Of a stretch of 64,000 nt of DNA, positions 16,725 through 25,447 are shown one piece after another. Source of the stretch: Acidobacteriota bacterium (GTDB lineage: Bacteria; Acidobacteriota; Vicinamibacteria; Vicinamibacterales; CAVVIG01); assembly GCA_025463215.1 (NCBI GenBank), contig JAOBWF010000245.1, positions 1 through 64,000 of the forward strand. The letters are read 5' to 3'. The first letter of the stretch is position 1. Each line of letters begins with the position of its first letter. Below the pieces are notes generated by a model. That model was not told where the DNA came from, ran no database searches, and saw only the letters and a program-made list of their open reading frames with translations. Made by a program: the position numbers and the translations under genes.

Positions 16725-18929
16725 GTGTCCACCACGCCGCTCGCTCGCGACGGACGCGTCCGCGTTGTCGTCGCCACCACGGTTCTCCTCTCGTTCATCT
16801 CGTTCTGGCGCGCGGCCGCCATCGTGCTCGCGGATCTCGGATCCACCGCGTTCTACGTCGGCGGCATCGTCGAGCAGGCGGTGGGCAAGTCGGCGCCGTG
16901 GTTCATTCTCGGCGTGATGATCTTCTCCTACGCGGTGCGCGCGCTCTACATCGAGAGCTCGGCGATGTTCGTGCGCGGCGGCGTCTACCGCGTCGTCAAA
17001 GAGGCGATGGGCGGCACGCTGGCGAAGCTCTCGGTCTCGGCGCTGCTGTTCGACTACATCCTGACCGGGCCGATCAGCGGCGTGTCGGCCGGCAGCTACA
17101 TCGCCGGCCTGATCAACGACATCCTGACCCGCGCCGGCACCTCGGCGCGGATTCCGACCGCGGCGACCGCGGCGTTCATCGCGATTCTCATCACCGGCTA
17201 TTTCTGGTGGCGCAACACGCGCGGCATCCACGAGAGCAGCGACGATGCGATGACGATCATGAAGATCGCGACGGTCATGGTCGTCCTGCTGATCGGCTGG
17301 TGCACGCTGACGCTGGTGCACCGCGGCGGCACGCTGCCGCCGCTCCCGAGCCTCGGCACGATCCGGTTCTCGGACGAGTCCCTCGGGTGGTTGAAGGGCA
17401 CGGTGTGGCCGACGTTCACCGCGATCGCGATCCTGGTCGGCTTCGGGCACTCGATCCTGGCGATGAGCGGCGAGGAATCGCTGGCGCAGGTCTACCGTGA
17501 GATCGAGGTGCCGAAGGTCAAGAACCTGCAGCGCGCCGGCATGGTGATCTTCATCTACAGCCTGGTGTTCACCGGGCTGGTCAGCTTCTTCGCCGTGGCG
17601 ATCATTCCGGACGCGGTGCGGCCGCAGTATTACGACAACCTGATTTCGGGGCTGGCCATGCACGTCGTCGGACCGATCTCGGTGCGGCTGGTGTTTCAGG
17701 CCGTCGTCGTGATTGTCGGGTTCCTGATGCTGGCGGGCGCGGTCAACACCGCGATCGTCGGCTCGAACGGCGTGCTGAACCGCGTCTCTGAAGACGGCGT
17801 CCTGACCGAGTGGTTCCGCAAGCCGCATCGCCGCTTCGGCACCACCTACCGCCTGATCAACATGATCGCGATCCTGCAGATCGCGACGATCGTGATCAGC
17901 CGCGGCAATGTGATCGTGCTCGGCGAGGCGTACGCCTTCGGCGTGGTGTGGAGCTTCGCGTTCAACGCGCTCGCGGTGCTGGTGCTGCGCTACAAGCGGC
18001 CGGACATCGAGCGCGGCTGGAAGGTGCCGTTGAACGTCCGCATCGGCGGCCGCGAGCTGCCGATCGGCGTCGGGCTGATCGCGGTCGTGCTGTTCACGTG
18101 CGCGGTGATCAACCTGTTCACGAAGGAGACCGCGACGATCTCGGGCCTGCTGTTCACCGGCGGCTTCTTCGTGATCTTCGTGGTGTCGGAGCGGATCACG
18201 GCGCGGCAGAAGGCGTCGGGATCAGGAAAGCTGGATCAGTTCCAGCTGACGGCGGAGCCGGAAGTCGGCATCGCCGCGTTGAACAGCCGGCCGGGCGCGG
18301 TGCTGGTGCCGGTGCGCGACTACAACACCCTGGCGCAGCTGGACTGGGTCGTCGGCCATACGCCGCCGGGACGCGACGTCGTCGTCCTCACGATCCGGCT
18401 GCTGCGCGGGCCCGACGGCAGCTCGCACGGTCTCGAGGCGGACGAGCTGTTCACCGATTACGAGCAGACGCTGTTCACGAAGGTGGTGGCGATCGCGGAG
18501 CGTCACGGGCGGGGCGTCAAGCTGCTGGTGCTGCCGGCGACCAATATCTTCGACGCGGTGGCGCAGACGGCGGTCACCCTCGAGGCGAGCGAGATCGTCG
18601 TCGGCGCATCCGCGGTGATCACGGCCGAGGAGCAGGCGCACCAGATGGGGGATGCCTGGGACCGGACGCCGCACGAGCGCTCGCTGGCCACGCAGTTCGT
18701 GATCCATTCGGCCGACCGCCAGGTGCAGACATTCGCGCTGGGCGCGCACGCGCCGAACCTGCGGGCGGAGGACGTCGAGCGGATCCACGCGCTGTGGGTC
18801 GAAGCGGTGAAGGCCGCCGGCCCGCAGGTCCATCACCGCGATGTCGTCGTCGCCGCGCTCGACAGTCTCGAAGGAGAGCTGCGCGATCATCGCGACAAGG
18901 CGATCGCGCGCTTTCCGCGCGCGGTGTAG
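16725..18929 (+). CDS. KimA-like APC-superfamily permease with C-terminal USP-like domain
   Basis: Probable potassium (or amino acid) importer of 734 residues. About 12 hydrophobic helices occupy residues 15-500, with the APC-type early helix LLSFISFWRAAAIVLADLG and YILTGPISGVSAGSYIAG. A soluble domain follows from about residue 515 (AVLVPVRDYN ... EASEIVVGAS), resembling the universal stress fold. The c-di-AMP riboswitch in its leader is the same control as B. subtilis kimA (ydaO), which favours K+ uptake. GTG start at 16725, right behind the aptamer. The substrate is inferred from the riboswitch. Confidence 0.85.
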   Translation: MSTTPLARDGRVRVVVATTVLLSFISFWRAAAIVLADLGSTAFYVGGIVEQAVGKSAPWFILGVMIFSYAVRALYIESSAMFVRGGVYRVVKEAMGGTLAKLSVSALLFDYILTGPISGVSAGSYIAGLINDILTRAGTSARIPTAATAAFIAILITGYFWWRNTRGIHESSDDAMTIMKIATVMVVLLIGWCTLTLVHRGGTLPPLPSLGTIRFSDESLGWLKGTVWPTFTAIAILVGFGHSILAMSGEESLAQVYREIEVPKVKNLQRAGMVIFIYSLVFTGLVSFFAVAIIPDAVRPQYYDNLISGLAMHVVGPISVRLVFQAVVVIVGFLMLAGAVNTAIVGSNGVLNRVSEDGVLTEWFRKPHRRFGTTYRLINMIAILQIATIVISRGNVIVLGEAYAFGVVWSFAFNALAVLVLRYKRPDIERGWKVPLNVRIGGRELPIGVGLIAVVLFTCAVINLFTKETATISGLLFTGGFFVIFVVSERITARQKASGSGKLDQFQLTAEPEVGIAALNSRPGAVLVPVRDYNTLAQLDWVVGHTPPGRDVVVLTIRLLRGPDGSSHGLEADELFTDYEQTLFTKVVAIAERHGRGVKLLVLPATNIFDAVAQTAVTLEASEIVVGASAVITAEEQAHQMGDAWDRTPHERSLATQFVIHSADRQVQTFALGAHAPNLRAEDVERIHALWVEAVKAAGPQVHHRDVVVAALDSLEGELRDHRDKAIARFPRAV

Positions 18930-18949
18930 GGCCGGCCTTCAGGCCGGCC
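18930..18949 (+). terminator. Hairpin after the permease gene
   Basis: GGCCGGCC TTCA GGCCGGCC: an 8-bp perfect stem with a four-base loop starting at the base after the stop. There is no U-tract, so it is either a weak terminator or a small interspersed palindrome; dut follows within 20 bp. Confidence 0.5.
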
Positions 18950-18967
18950 TTGCGGTACCATGCGACG

Positions 18968-19420
18968 GTGCCTATTCCGCTCACGCTGCAGATTCGCCGG
19001 CTCGCCTCCGCCGAGGGGCTGGCGTTGCCGAGATACATGACGCCGGGCGCCGCCGGCATGGACCTTCATGCCGCGACGGGGGAGGACGTTGTGATCGAGC
19101 CGGGTGCGATCGTGCTGGTGCCGACCGGGCTGGAGGTCGCGATCCCCGAGGGGTACGAAGGGCAGGTGCGGCCGCGATCGGGGCTCGCGGTGAAGCACGG
19201 GATCAGTCTGCCGAATACGCCGGCGACGATCGACTCCGATTACCGCGGCGAGATCCGGGTGCCGCTGATCAATCTCGGGCGCGAGGCGTTCGTCGTCTCG
19301 CGCGGCATGCGCATCGCGCAGTTCGTGGTGGCGCCGGTGGCGCGGGTCACGTGGGAGGAGGTCGAGCACCTGCCGTCGACCGATCGGGGCGGCAAAGGGT
19401 TCGGCCACTCCGGCGTCTAG
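18968..19420 (+). CDS. dut: dUTP diphosphatase
   Basis: Hydrolyses dUTP to dUMP, keeping uracil out of DNA. 150 residues, a trimeric-type dUTPase with all five motifs: AAGMDLHA, RSGLAVKHG, TIDSDYRGEI, RGMRIAQFVV and the C-terminal DRGGKGFGHSG. The GTG at 18968 gives the normal N-terminal length; the much longer frame upstream is a shadow of the permease. Confidence 0.95.
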   Translation: MPIPLTLQIRRLASAEGLALPRYMTPGAAGMDLHAATGEDVVIEPGAIVLVPTGLEVAIPEGYEGQVRPRSGLAVKHGISLPNTPATIDSDYRGEIRVPLINLGREAFVVSRGMRIAQFVVAPVARVTWEEVEHLPSTDRGGKGFGHSGV

Positions 19421-19464
19421 CGCGGCCATTCGGCGGGCGACCTGCTATACTTTTTGAGCTTCAG

Positions 19465-20007
19465 ATGATGGACACCCCCGCTCAGGTCGAGATTCCCAAG
19501 CGCGCGCTGTTCAAGGCGGCCGAGGTGTGCGATCTGGCGAAGGTGCAGCCCTACGTGCTGCGCTCGTGGGAGGCGGAATTTCCGCAGCTGGGCGTCGCCA
19601 AGACGGCGGGCGGGCCGCGCGTCTACCGCCGATCGGATGTCGAGCGGGTGCTCAAGATCAAGCATCTGCTGCTGGTCGACGGCCTCACGCTCGCCGGGGC
19701 GCGCCGCAAGCTCGACGAGGAATCGGCGCCGGTCGAGGCCGACGCCCTGGAGATCGAAGCGTTGATCGGCGAGAACGCGCGTGAGCGGCTGACCGCCGTC
19801 AAGCGCGGGCTGCAGTCGATTCTCGAGTTGCTGACGACCACGACCGGAGGGGACGAGTTCCGTCTCGCGCCCTCCTCGTCAGCGATGGCCGCCGCGCGGG
19901 TCCGGCCGCTGCCGGCGGCGCGGTTGAAGGCGTCACGCGGCAAGGTAGCCGCGTCGCGCAGCGGATCGGCGCGCTCTCCCCAAGCGCGCCGCAAGCGTTC
20001 GGCGTAA
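19465..20007 (+). CDS. MerR-family transcriptional regulator
   Basis: 180 residues. The N-terminal MerR winged helix has LFKAAEVCDLAKVQPYVLRSWE, then the wing with PRVYRRSDVERVLKIKHLL. The middle predicts helices (residues 80-125), and the tail is Ala/Arg/Ser-rich and basic. There are no cysteine metal-binding motifs, so it is not a classical metal sensor. Start at tandem ATGs at 19465 or 19468, with GAGCTTCAG just before. Ligand unknown. Confidence 0.82.
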   Translation: MMDTPAQVEIPKRALFKAAEVCDLAKVQPYVLRSWEAEFPQLGVAKTAGGPRVYRRSDVERVLKIKHLLLVDGLTLAGARRKLDEESAPVEADALEIEALIGENARERLTAVKRGLQSILELLTTTTGGDEFRLAPSSSAMAAARVRPLPAARLKASRGKVAASRSGSARSPQARRKRSA

Positions 20008-20019
20008 GATCGTCCGAGT

Positions 20020-20097
20020 CGGGACGTAGCGTAGCCTGGTTATCGCGCTTGACTGGGGGTCAAGAGATCGGGAGTTCGAATCTCCCCGTCCCGACCA
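20020..20097 (+). tRNA. tRNA-Pro (anticodon GGG)
   Basis: Folds as a full cloverleaf. Acceptor arm CGGGACG pairs with CGTCCCG; anticodon stem CTTGA/TCAAG closes a 7-base loop CTGGGGG with GGG at 34-36; the T-arm contains GTTCGAATC; discriminator A is followed by an encoded CCA. It lies 12 bp after the MerR gene, and everything downstream looks like accessory DNA. Confidence 0.96.
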
Positions 20098-20399
20098 TTT
20101 TTCACTTCTGGGGTAACACCAGGGTAACAACCAAGCCCGTTTCGCGTCGGACTTGATTCATCGCCTGCCAATGGGCAGCGGAGAATCTGAAGCGGGTCGA
20201 GCAGGCCTGCCTCGACTTTGACGAGAGGGCCAAGAGCCGCCTAGATGGACGCAGGCTCGGTGACGGTCAATCAGACGCAGACGGCTGGGACACGTCGCGC
20301 GGTAAAAGTGTACCGGGACGACCCACATGCGATGTTACGGGATCCCATCGCAGTGGTCGAACGGCGCGATTGGGGTTGATGTCGTATCGCGTCCTTGCG
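20098..20399 (+). other. Non-coding stretch after the tRNA; possible transposase scrap
   Basis: No convincing gene. One short frame (about 20150-20215) reads HRLPMGSGESE, which resembles a motif of some transposases, but it ends in a stop after about 25 codons. No integrase and no second copy of the tRNA 3' end were found by eye. Confidence 0.3.
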
Positions 20400-21257
20400 T
20401 CAGAGTTGGCCCTCGTTCTGTAACCGTTGCTGGATTTCCCTAAGTCGGTGTTCAGCGGTCCGCAGCGTTGCAGCGCTCGTATGCACTGATGACTGTCCGA
20501 GCACGAGATCGTAGCCGTGTGGAACCGCAGACCCAAGAACGAAGTCGGAATCGGTGTCCGCGTGGAAGTCGATAGCGTCCGTCGACGACTCGAAGATCGC
20601 AAGCTCGCCGGCTTCCACATTTTCGGGGACACGAAGGCGTCCGGTGCTCACCGAGACCCAGCCGACGGTATGGTCGACGGCCGGGCGGTAACGCCACGAT
20701 TGGCCGGCCAGCAGGCGCACGGCCAGGTAGTTCAGCGAGGCCGGGGCATTAATCGAGCTGGTCGCTCCGCCGTGAGTGCCGACCAGCACACGCGCCGGAC
20801 CGTCGCGCGCGACGGCGTCAGGGGCCAGGCAGACGTTTTCCACCGGTCCGAGCTCGTGATCGGGCGGCAAGGCGAGCCAGAGTTGGAATCCACGGGCCCT
20901 CCCGGCGTCGCCGAGCCCACCGCCGTGCCAAGCTCCGTGACCGGCCTTGAACCATTCAACACCGCCCGCCGGCAGGACTCCGGTCGCGCCAGCCGAATCT
21001 TCGTACCGGGTGGCTCCTTCGAACAGATAGGACACTGTCGCGATGCCTGAGTGGGGATGCAGTCCCATCCCTTGGAACGTGGCATTCTGCATGTCGAAGA
21101 GGTCGAGGAAGACGAACGGCTTCAGCACCTGACCAAGGTCGCTGGGGCTCATTAGGCGCGTGATCGGACCGTGGCGGTTCCCTCTGGTCCGACGGGTGAT
21201 CTTGCGCGGCCGCGCTGCGAAAGCAGTGGGCCATGTGCGGGCGTGAGCTTCAGTCAT
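20400..21257 (-). CDS. Pirin family protein
   Basis: A double-cupin iron protein of 285 residues. Pirins include quercetinase-like dioxygenases and redox-sensing co-regulators. The N-terminal cupin has the metal site HPHSGIATVSY and a second-histidine region near WFKAGHGAWHG; DPxxHL-type features are altered. The C-terminal cupin (about residues 180-270) ends with a helical tail. The substrate cannot be predicted. It stands alone, facing back toward the tRNA. Confidence 0.85.
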   Translation of the reverse strand: MTEAHARTWPTAFAARPRKITRRTRGNRHGPITRLMSPSDLGQVLKPFVFLDLFDMQNATFQGMGLHPHSGIATVSYLFEGATRYEDSAGATGVLPAGGVEWFKAGHGAWHGGGLGDAGRARGFQLWLALPPDHELGPVENVCLAPDAVARDGPARVLVGTHGGATSSINAPASLNYLAVRLLAGQSWRYRPAVDHTVGWVSVSTGRLRVPENVEAGELAIFESSTDAIDFHADTDSDFVLGSAVPHGYDLVLGQSSVHTSAATLRTAEHRLREIQQRLQNEGQL

Positions 21258-21592
21258 GATGAACCCCCTGCTCAGGTACAGACGTTTACGAGCCGAGGAG
21301 CCGCGTCAATTCTGAACGCCGTCCCCCGCAATCAAAGCGGTCAAAGCAAAGAGGACCACAGGTGCGGTCGCCGCGGTGTGGAGCACGGTGGGGATCCATG
21401 CTTCACGCTTGGATACATCGGCACCGGTGATTACACGGCGGTGGGGCGACCATGAGGAACGCAGGCCTGGAAGGTCCCGTCCGTACACGACCGTGAGTGT
21501 TCCTCACCGCGTTCAAGCCGCTTCGAGACCGATGTGGCGCCGTCGATTGTCAGGCAGACCGGCGCGATGTGATTCGCGCCGGCCTTGCGATG
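21258..21592 (-). other. Intergenic region, possible 60-residue membrane peptide
   Basis: Between the pirin and hydrolase genes. One minus-strand frame (21488-21306) could encode a 60-residue peptide with one hydrophobic segment (TAATAPVVLFALTALIAG) near its C-terminus. There is no Shine-Dalgarno sequence, and similar frames occur by chance at this GC content, so it is not called as a gene. Confidence 0.3.
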
Positions 21593-22294
21593 TCAACGCG
21601 GAGCGCCTACTTGTGTCTGTGCCGCCGCGCGGGCTTCAGCCGCTCGAGCCTCAGCGGCTTTAGCGATCTCGGTACGAGGATAAATGTCCTCCTGCATCGC
21701 AATCTCAGCGAGAAACGGGATGATGAGCTTTCGCGCAGCTGGCGCAAGCGGTCCCGCCCAATCACGGAACCATTCCGTGATCGTCGCCACCGTCGTGTTG
21801 GGAACGGCGCCTGCCTGAATCATCCGCAGGACGGCGACATCGTGCGATTCCCTCGTCGCACCGCCTGCGGCGTCGGTCACGATGCAGACCTCGTAGCCGT
21901 CCCTCAACGCCGCCACGGTCGGATACGCCAGACAGACCTCTGTCAGGATTCCGGACATCACCAGCCGCTTCCGCCCCGTTTTCTTGACCGCGTCAACGAA
22001 CCCCTTGTCGCCCCACGAGTCCATCGACGACCGATCGATTTCGGGCACCTGTGGAATCTCGGCGCGAAGCGACGCAATCGTGGGTTGATTGACGCCCAAC
22101 TGGACGCCCACTGTGCTGAGGATGATGGGAATGTCAAAAGCGAGCGCCGCCTTCGCGAGATAGCGGGCGTTGAGTTCGGCGGCCTTGGGATCTTGCGATC
22201 GAATGTAGCTCATGACTCCGGGCTGATAGTCGATCAGCACGAGTACGCATTCCTTTGAGTCCCAGACGCCGCTCGACCTGTAGTTCTCCGGCAT
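21593..22294 (-). CDS. Isochorismatase-fold cysteine hydrolase (YcaC-like)
   Basis: Hydrolase of the isochorismatase superfamily, 233 residues from the ATG. The triad candidates are Asp in LVLIDYQPG, Lys in DKGFVDAV and Cys in GILTEVCLAYP, the pattern of YcaC-type amidases. The C-terminal 40 residues are Ala/Glu-rich with repeated KAAEARAAEARA and probably helical. ATG 22294 is preferred over the TTG two codons upstream because GGAGG lies eight bases before it. A bipartite element (22467-22509) points at this gene. Confidence 0.85.
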   Translation of the reverse strand: MPENYRSSGVWDSKECVLVLIDYQPGVMSYIRSQDPKAAELNARYLAKAALAFDIPIILSTVGVQLGVNQPTIASLRAEIPQVPEIDRSSMDSWGDKGFVDAVKKTGRKRLVMSGILTEVCLAYPTVAALRDGYEVCIVTDAAGGATRESHDVAVLRMIQAGAVPNTTVATITEWFRDWAGPLAPAARKLIIPFLAEIAMQEDIYPRTEIAKAAEARAAEARAAAQTQVGAPR

Positions 22295-22466
22295 AAGCAA
22301 TTCCTCCCCTTCCGTCTCTGGTTGGTTGTTTCCGGTGTCAGTGTCGGCAAGCCGGCGCCTGGCGAGTTGCCCACCTTCAGCGATCGAGATCTCTTACACG
22401 GCAATGGCTCTGGGGCGCCTGACGTCCCTTTGGGTTGAGCCGCTTCAAGGCATCGATCACGAAGCC

Positions 22467-22509
22467 AGCGTAAAACGCTTTGGGTCGCGGCGATATTACG
22501 TGTTTCCAT
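22467..22509 (-). promoter_or_regulatory. Bipartite promoter-like element, copy A
   Basis: Minus strand: ATGGAAACACGTAATATCGC beginning at 22509, then TACGCT at 22472-22467, exactly 37 bases after the first block begins. It lies 173 bp ahead of the hydrolase ATG and in the same orientation. The bases just upstream (CCGTCCATC, and TAACGCC further back) also match copy B. Confidence 0.75.
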
Positions 22510-22667
22510 GATGGACGGTGGATCGCACTGGCGTTAGCCCGTGAGCGAGGCCCAGAGCCTGCGACGGCATGGTGAGAGGGCCCGGATTCCGGACGTCGAT
22601 GCCGCGTGCAACAATGTCGCGATCAGTTCGCCCCAGAACACCAATGGGCTCACATGACTCAATCGTC

Positions 22668-22867
22668 TATGTTGTTGACGATGCCATTCGCGTACGTGAA
22701 GCGTTGCATCGAGCTGTTCACCTCGCTTGACCTGTCGTCCGTCACATTCGGATCGGTCGCTGCGTACGTCGCGTAGACGAAGCCCGATCTGCCAGCCTGC
22801 CTCATCCTGGACGTGCAACTGCCGGACGTCAGCCGCCTGGATTGTCAACGACAGCTTGGCGACGCCT
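22668..22867 (+). pseudogene. Remnant of a FixJ-type response regulator receiver
   Basis: The + strand reads YVVDDAIRVREAL from 22668. After a one-base frameshift it reads LFTSLDLSSVTFGSVAAYVA, stop, TKPDLPACLILDVQLPDV, LDCQRQLGDAY. This tracks the intact FixJ-like protein at 28493-29131 (YVVDDDAIVREAL ... LPACLVLDVELPDI ... DFQRQLATGY) through about 65 residues, then ends. The rest of the receiver and the LuxR domain are missing. It contains at least one frameshift and one stop. Confidence 0.8.
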
Positions 22868-23044
22868 ATTCTGGGGCCCGAACAACCACACCTCCACGAG
22901 AGTCGCGCCCCGAAGCGAGAGCGCAACGAGGCCGACGACCCCCGCAAGACCATCGAGGAAGCGATCGGCGTTGTGTAGCGGAGAACTTTGTGAAATAAAG
23001 CAGTCACATCTGTCTATGATAAGCATCGTCTCGAGGAAGTTCCG

Positions 23045-23340
23045 ATGCGCTTACGACTGCTGACGTTGTCAGCCGCCTTGCTGGCCGCCTCTTGCGGCCG
23101 CGACGAGGTCATCAGCATCGGCCAGAGCATTCATCACGACCACTTTGAATATTCGGTCCAGAGCGTGGAGAGGAAGGACCGCATCGGTAACCTCCACGCC
23201 AAGGGCCTGTTCTACGTCGTCACGTTCCAGGTTCGGAATGGCGGAAAAACAGGTCGAACACAAGTGGTCGAACGGTATCGCCTATGTGATCGATCGGCAG
23301 CTACGAGCGTTCCGCGCTCTTAGCTTTCGCGGTCGCGGCA
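23045..23340 (+). pseudogene. Frameshifted DUF4352-like lipoprotein
   Basis: Begins MRLRLLTLSAALLAASCGRDE, a lipoprotein signal with a lipobox cysteine. Then YSVQSVERKDRIG and FYVVTFQVRNGG follow, like the beta-sandwich of extracellular DUF4352-type domains. The matching continuation (EHKWSNGIAYVIDRQLRAF) is in another frame from about 23250, so the gene is broken after about 65 residues. AGGAAG precedes the ATG. The call rests on pattern resemblance only. Confidence 0.55.
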
Positions 23341-24131
23341 TCTTGCGCGCTCGACCGGCTCCGGCACGTGCGGCATGGCCTGCCGCCATGCTCGCGCTCA
23401 CTAGCGCGAAAGGATCGGGAGTGGATAGCTCCAAATCAGCCCAAGCGGTCCGTCGGCTTTATCGAACATGTCCTTGCTATGACGATTGACGGATACACGT
23501 TGCAGAGGCGGCTCAGCGAGACAGCTCTTGCGTGAACACACGGATCTGCGTGTGGCCAGGCACTCGACGCACTTCTCGGCGCTGGACGGACGCCGCGATC
23601 CGCTGTAAGTGTTTGACGGCAGGGCGGCCATCCATCCCGTATGGTTGTGGCCGGCCGCTTGCTTCCCCTAGCGCATCAACGAGTGGTAGCGCGCAAGCAC
23701 GCCGCGAATCGAGGCCGGGACATCCAAATGAAGAATCCGCCGTTGTCGATGCTCTCCGCCGAGGGCGCGTTCAACACGATTTGCACACCCTGGTGGCGGC
23801 CCACTTTCCCCGCCGATTCGGCGTGTCTGGATGGAATGGGTGATCGACAACAACGGCGGTCGCGCTCGCGCTCTGGGCCGGCCAATTGAGACGTGTCAAC
23901 GGTCCTAGCTCCACGTGGCGGTCGCGCGGTGTTCTGGCGCCATTCCGGATCGATGTCTCCAAGGAACCGCCCGGGTTTACACCGGCGGGCGGCCGCCGCG
24001 GATCACGCGGGACGAGTTGCTGGTGACCGTGCGTCCTGAGTGGCATCACTCGATCGCCGCGGCGCGCACCAGCACGCCGCCGGCACGTGCTCGCATGTTC
24101 AAGATGGTGGCGGTGTGACGTGCGAGTACGA
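23341..24131. other. Decayed region without an intact gene
   Basis: About 800 bp with only short overlapping frames on both strands, none with a start signal or a recognisable family. Together with the FixJ remnant and the broken lipoprotein it forms a roughly 1.7-kb zone of gene decay. Confidence 0.5.
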
Positions 24132-24359
24132 ATGGTTCAGTGGCGGCGCCGGTCGGCGTTGTTCTGGACCATAGCCTGCTTCGTCGCGTCCTTCAGCATC
24201 CTGTGGGCGTTGCGACGATTCAGCGGCCGGCGTGAATCGGTCGCGATCGAGGAGTATGGCTGGACCATCGCTCCGCTGATCGCGTTTGCGCTGTTATGGC
24301 TGTTGGTCGACTCGGTGCAGCGGCCGAAATCATGGCTGGGTTGGCATCGGTCGCGTTAA
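24132..24359 (+). CDS. Small two-span membrane protein, hypothetical
   Basis: 75 residues from the ATG at 24132. Two hydrophobic segments (ALFWTIACFVASFSILWAL and TIAPLIAFALLWLLV) are joined by a polar loop with several Arg and Glu residues, and both ends are basic. No family recognised. No clear Shine-Dalgarno sequence, so the call is tentative. It ends 27 bp before the flavin reductase gene. Confidence 0.4.
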   Translation: MVQWRRRSALFWTIACFVASFSILWALRRFSGRRESVAIEEYGWTIAPLIAFALLWLLVDSVQRPKSWLGWHRSR

Positions 24360-24386
24360 ATGGGTGTCTAGATTCCAGGAGGTTCG

Positions 24387-25022
24387 ATGGCCGTCAAGAT
24401 CGTCGCGCTCGCAGGGTCGCTCGCCGAACAATCGACCAGCCTTGCCGCCGCTCGCATTGCACTGGAAGGCGCGGCTCAAGCCGGGGCCGACACCGAGGTG
24501 TACGACATCCGTCAGCTCGATCTGCCGATGTACGTTCCGGGTACGTCGACGGTACCCGACGCGGCTCGAGCGCTGTGTGACTCGATCTACCGGTGCCACG
24601 GCATGCTGTGGAGCAGTCCGCTGTATCACGGCACGATCAGCGGTTCGTTCAAGAACGCGCTCGACTGGCTGCAGCTCCTCAGCGATCGCCAGCCGGCGTA
24701 TCTCACGGACAAGGTGATTGGCTTGATCAGCACGGCCGGCGGCACGCAGGGTCTGCAGGCGGTCAACACGATGGAATTTGTCGTCCGCGCCTTGCGTGGG
24801 TGGTCGGTGCCGCTCGTGATCCCAATTCCCCAGGCGTGGCGCGCGTTCCAGGACGGCCACGTGTTGAACGAGAGCCTCGCCGCCCAACTGCGCACTCTGG
24901 GTGCGGAAGTCGCCCGTGCGGCGGGGCATTTCGCGTCGGGTCGCCTCACGACGCCAGACGCCAGCCGCGTGGAAGCGGCGTTGCAGCCGGTCAGCGACGC
25001 CGAAGTGCGACGTGCACCGTAA
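24387..25022 (+). CDS. NADPH-dependent FMN reductase family protein
   Basis: A flavodoxin-fold reductase of 211 residues. The FMN phosphate loop is GSLAEQSTS near residue 10, and SSPLYHGTISGSFKNALDW (about 76-94) is the family's second flavin-binding signature. Such proteins reduce quinones, azo dyes, chromate or free flavin. AGGAGG five bases before the ATG marks the start well. Electron acceptor unknown. Confidence 0.9.
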   Translation: MAVKIVALAGSLAEQSTSLAAARIALEGAAQAGADTEVYDIRQLDLPMYVPGTSTVPDAARALCDSIYRCHGMLWSSPLYHGTISGSFKNALDWLQLLSDRQPAYLTDKVIGLISTAGGTQGLQAVNTMEFVVRALRGWSVPLVIPIPQAWRAFQDGHVLNESLAAQLRTLGAEVARAAGHFASGRLTTPDASRVEAALQPVSDAEVRRAP

Positions 25023-25441
25023 CCGAGAGACGATGATGGGGACCGTCCGGCCGCGATGTCGCCTTCCGTAAGACCGATGCGGCGCAGGCTGAAAGTGCGC
25101 CTGCCACGAGACGCAGCGCGGTCCTCACCACCGATTCTCTGCCTTTCCGCAGCAGCCGTTGTTCAGTCGCAATAATGGGTGCTGTCACACTTCTGCCAGG
25201 TGCGCAGGTGTACTCCCGTCGCGCCGATCTTCACGCACTCGTCGCACTCGCCCTCGCCTGCACTGTTTCACGCTGTTGATGGCGTCGATCTGCGCGCAGC
25301 CTCGATGTGGCATTGACGCGGAGAGTCACAAGAGGGCGGACGATAGCAATTACGGGTTTCTATAGTGTGGTGCCGGTTCGCGACCGCCGTATGATGAGAC
25401 CTCAGGGGATGACGCGCGGCCGCGTTGGCGGTTTCTAGCGA
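25023..25441 (+). other. Non-coding leader ahead of the PAS kinase
   Basis: 419 bp without a credible gene. The last 100 bp are relatively AT-rich (ATAGCAATTACGGGTTTCTATAG, 25345-25367) and probably hold the kinase promoter, but no clear -35/-10 pair or bipartite element was found. Confidence 0.35.
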
Positions 25442-25447
25442 GTGCCT

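Noticed and set aside
20150-20215. ISKra4-like transposase motif (HRLPMGSGESE)
   Set aside because: Only about 12 residues match, and the frame stops soon after; kept only as a remark in the intergenic entry.
23400-23890. Several 60-80-codon frames on both strands
   Set aside because: They overlap each other, lack start signals and show no family motif; treated as decayed DNA.
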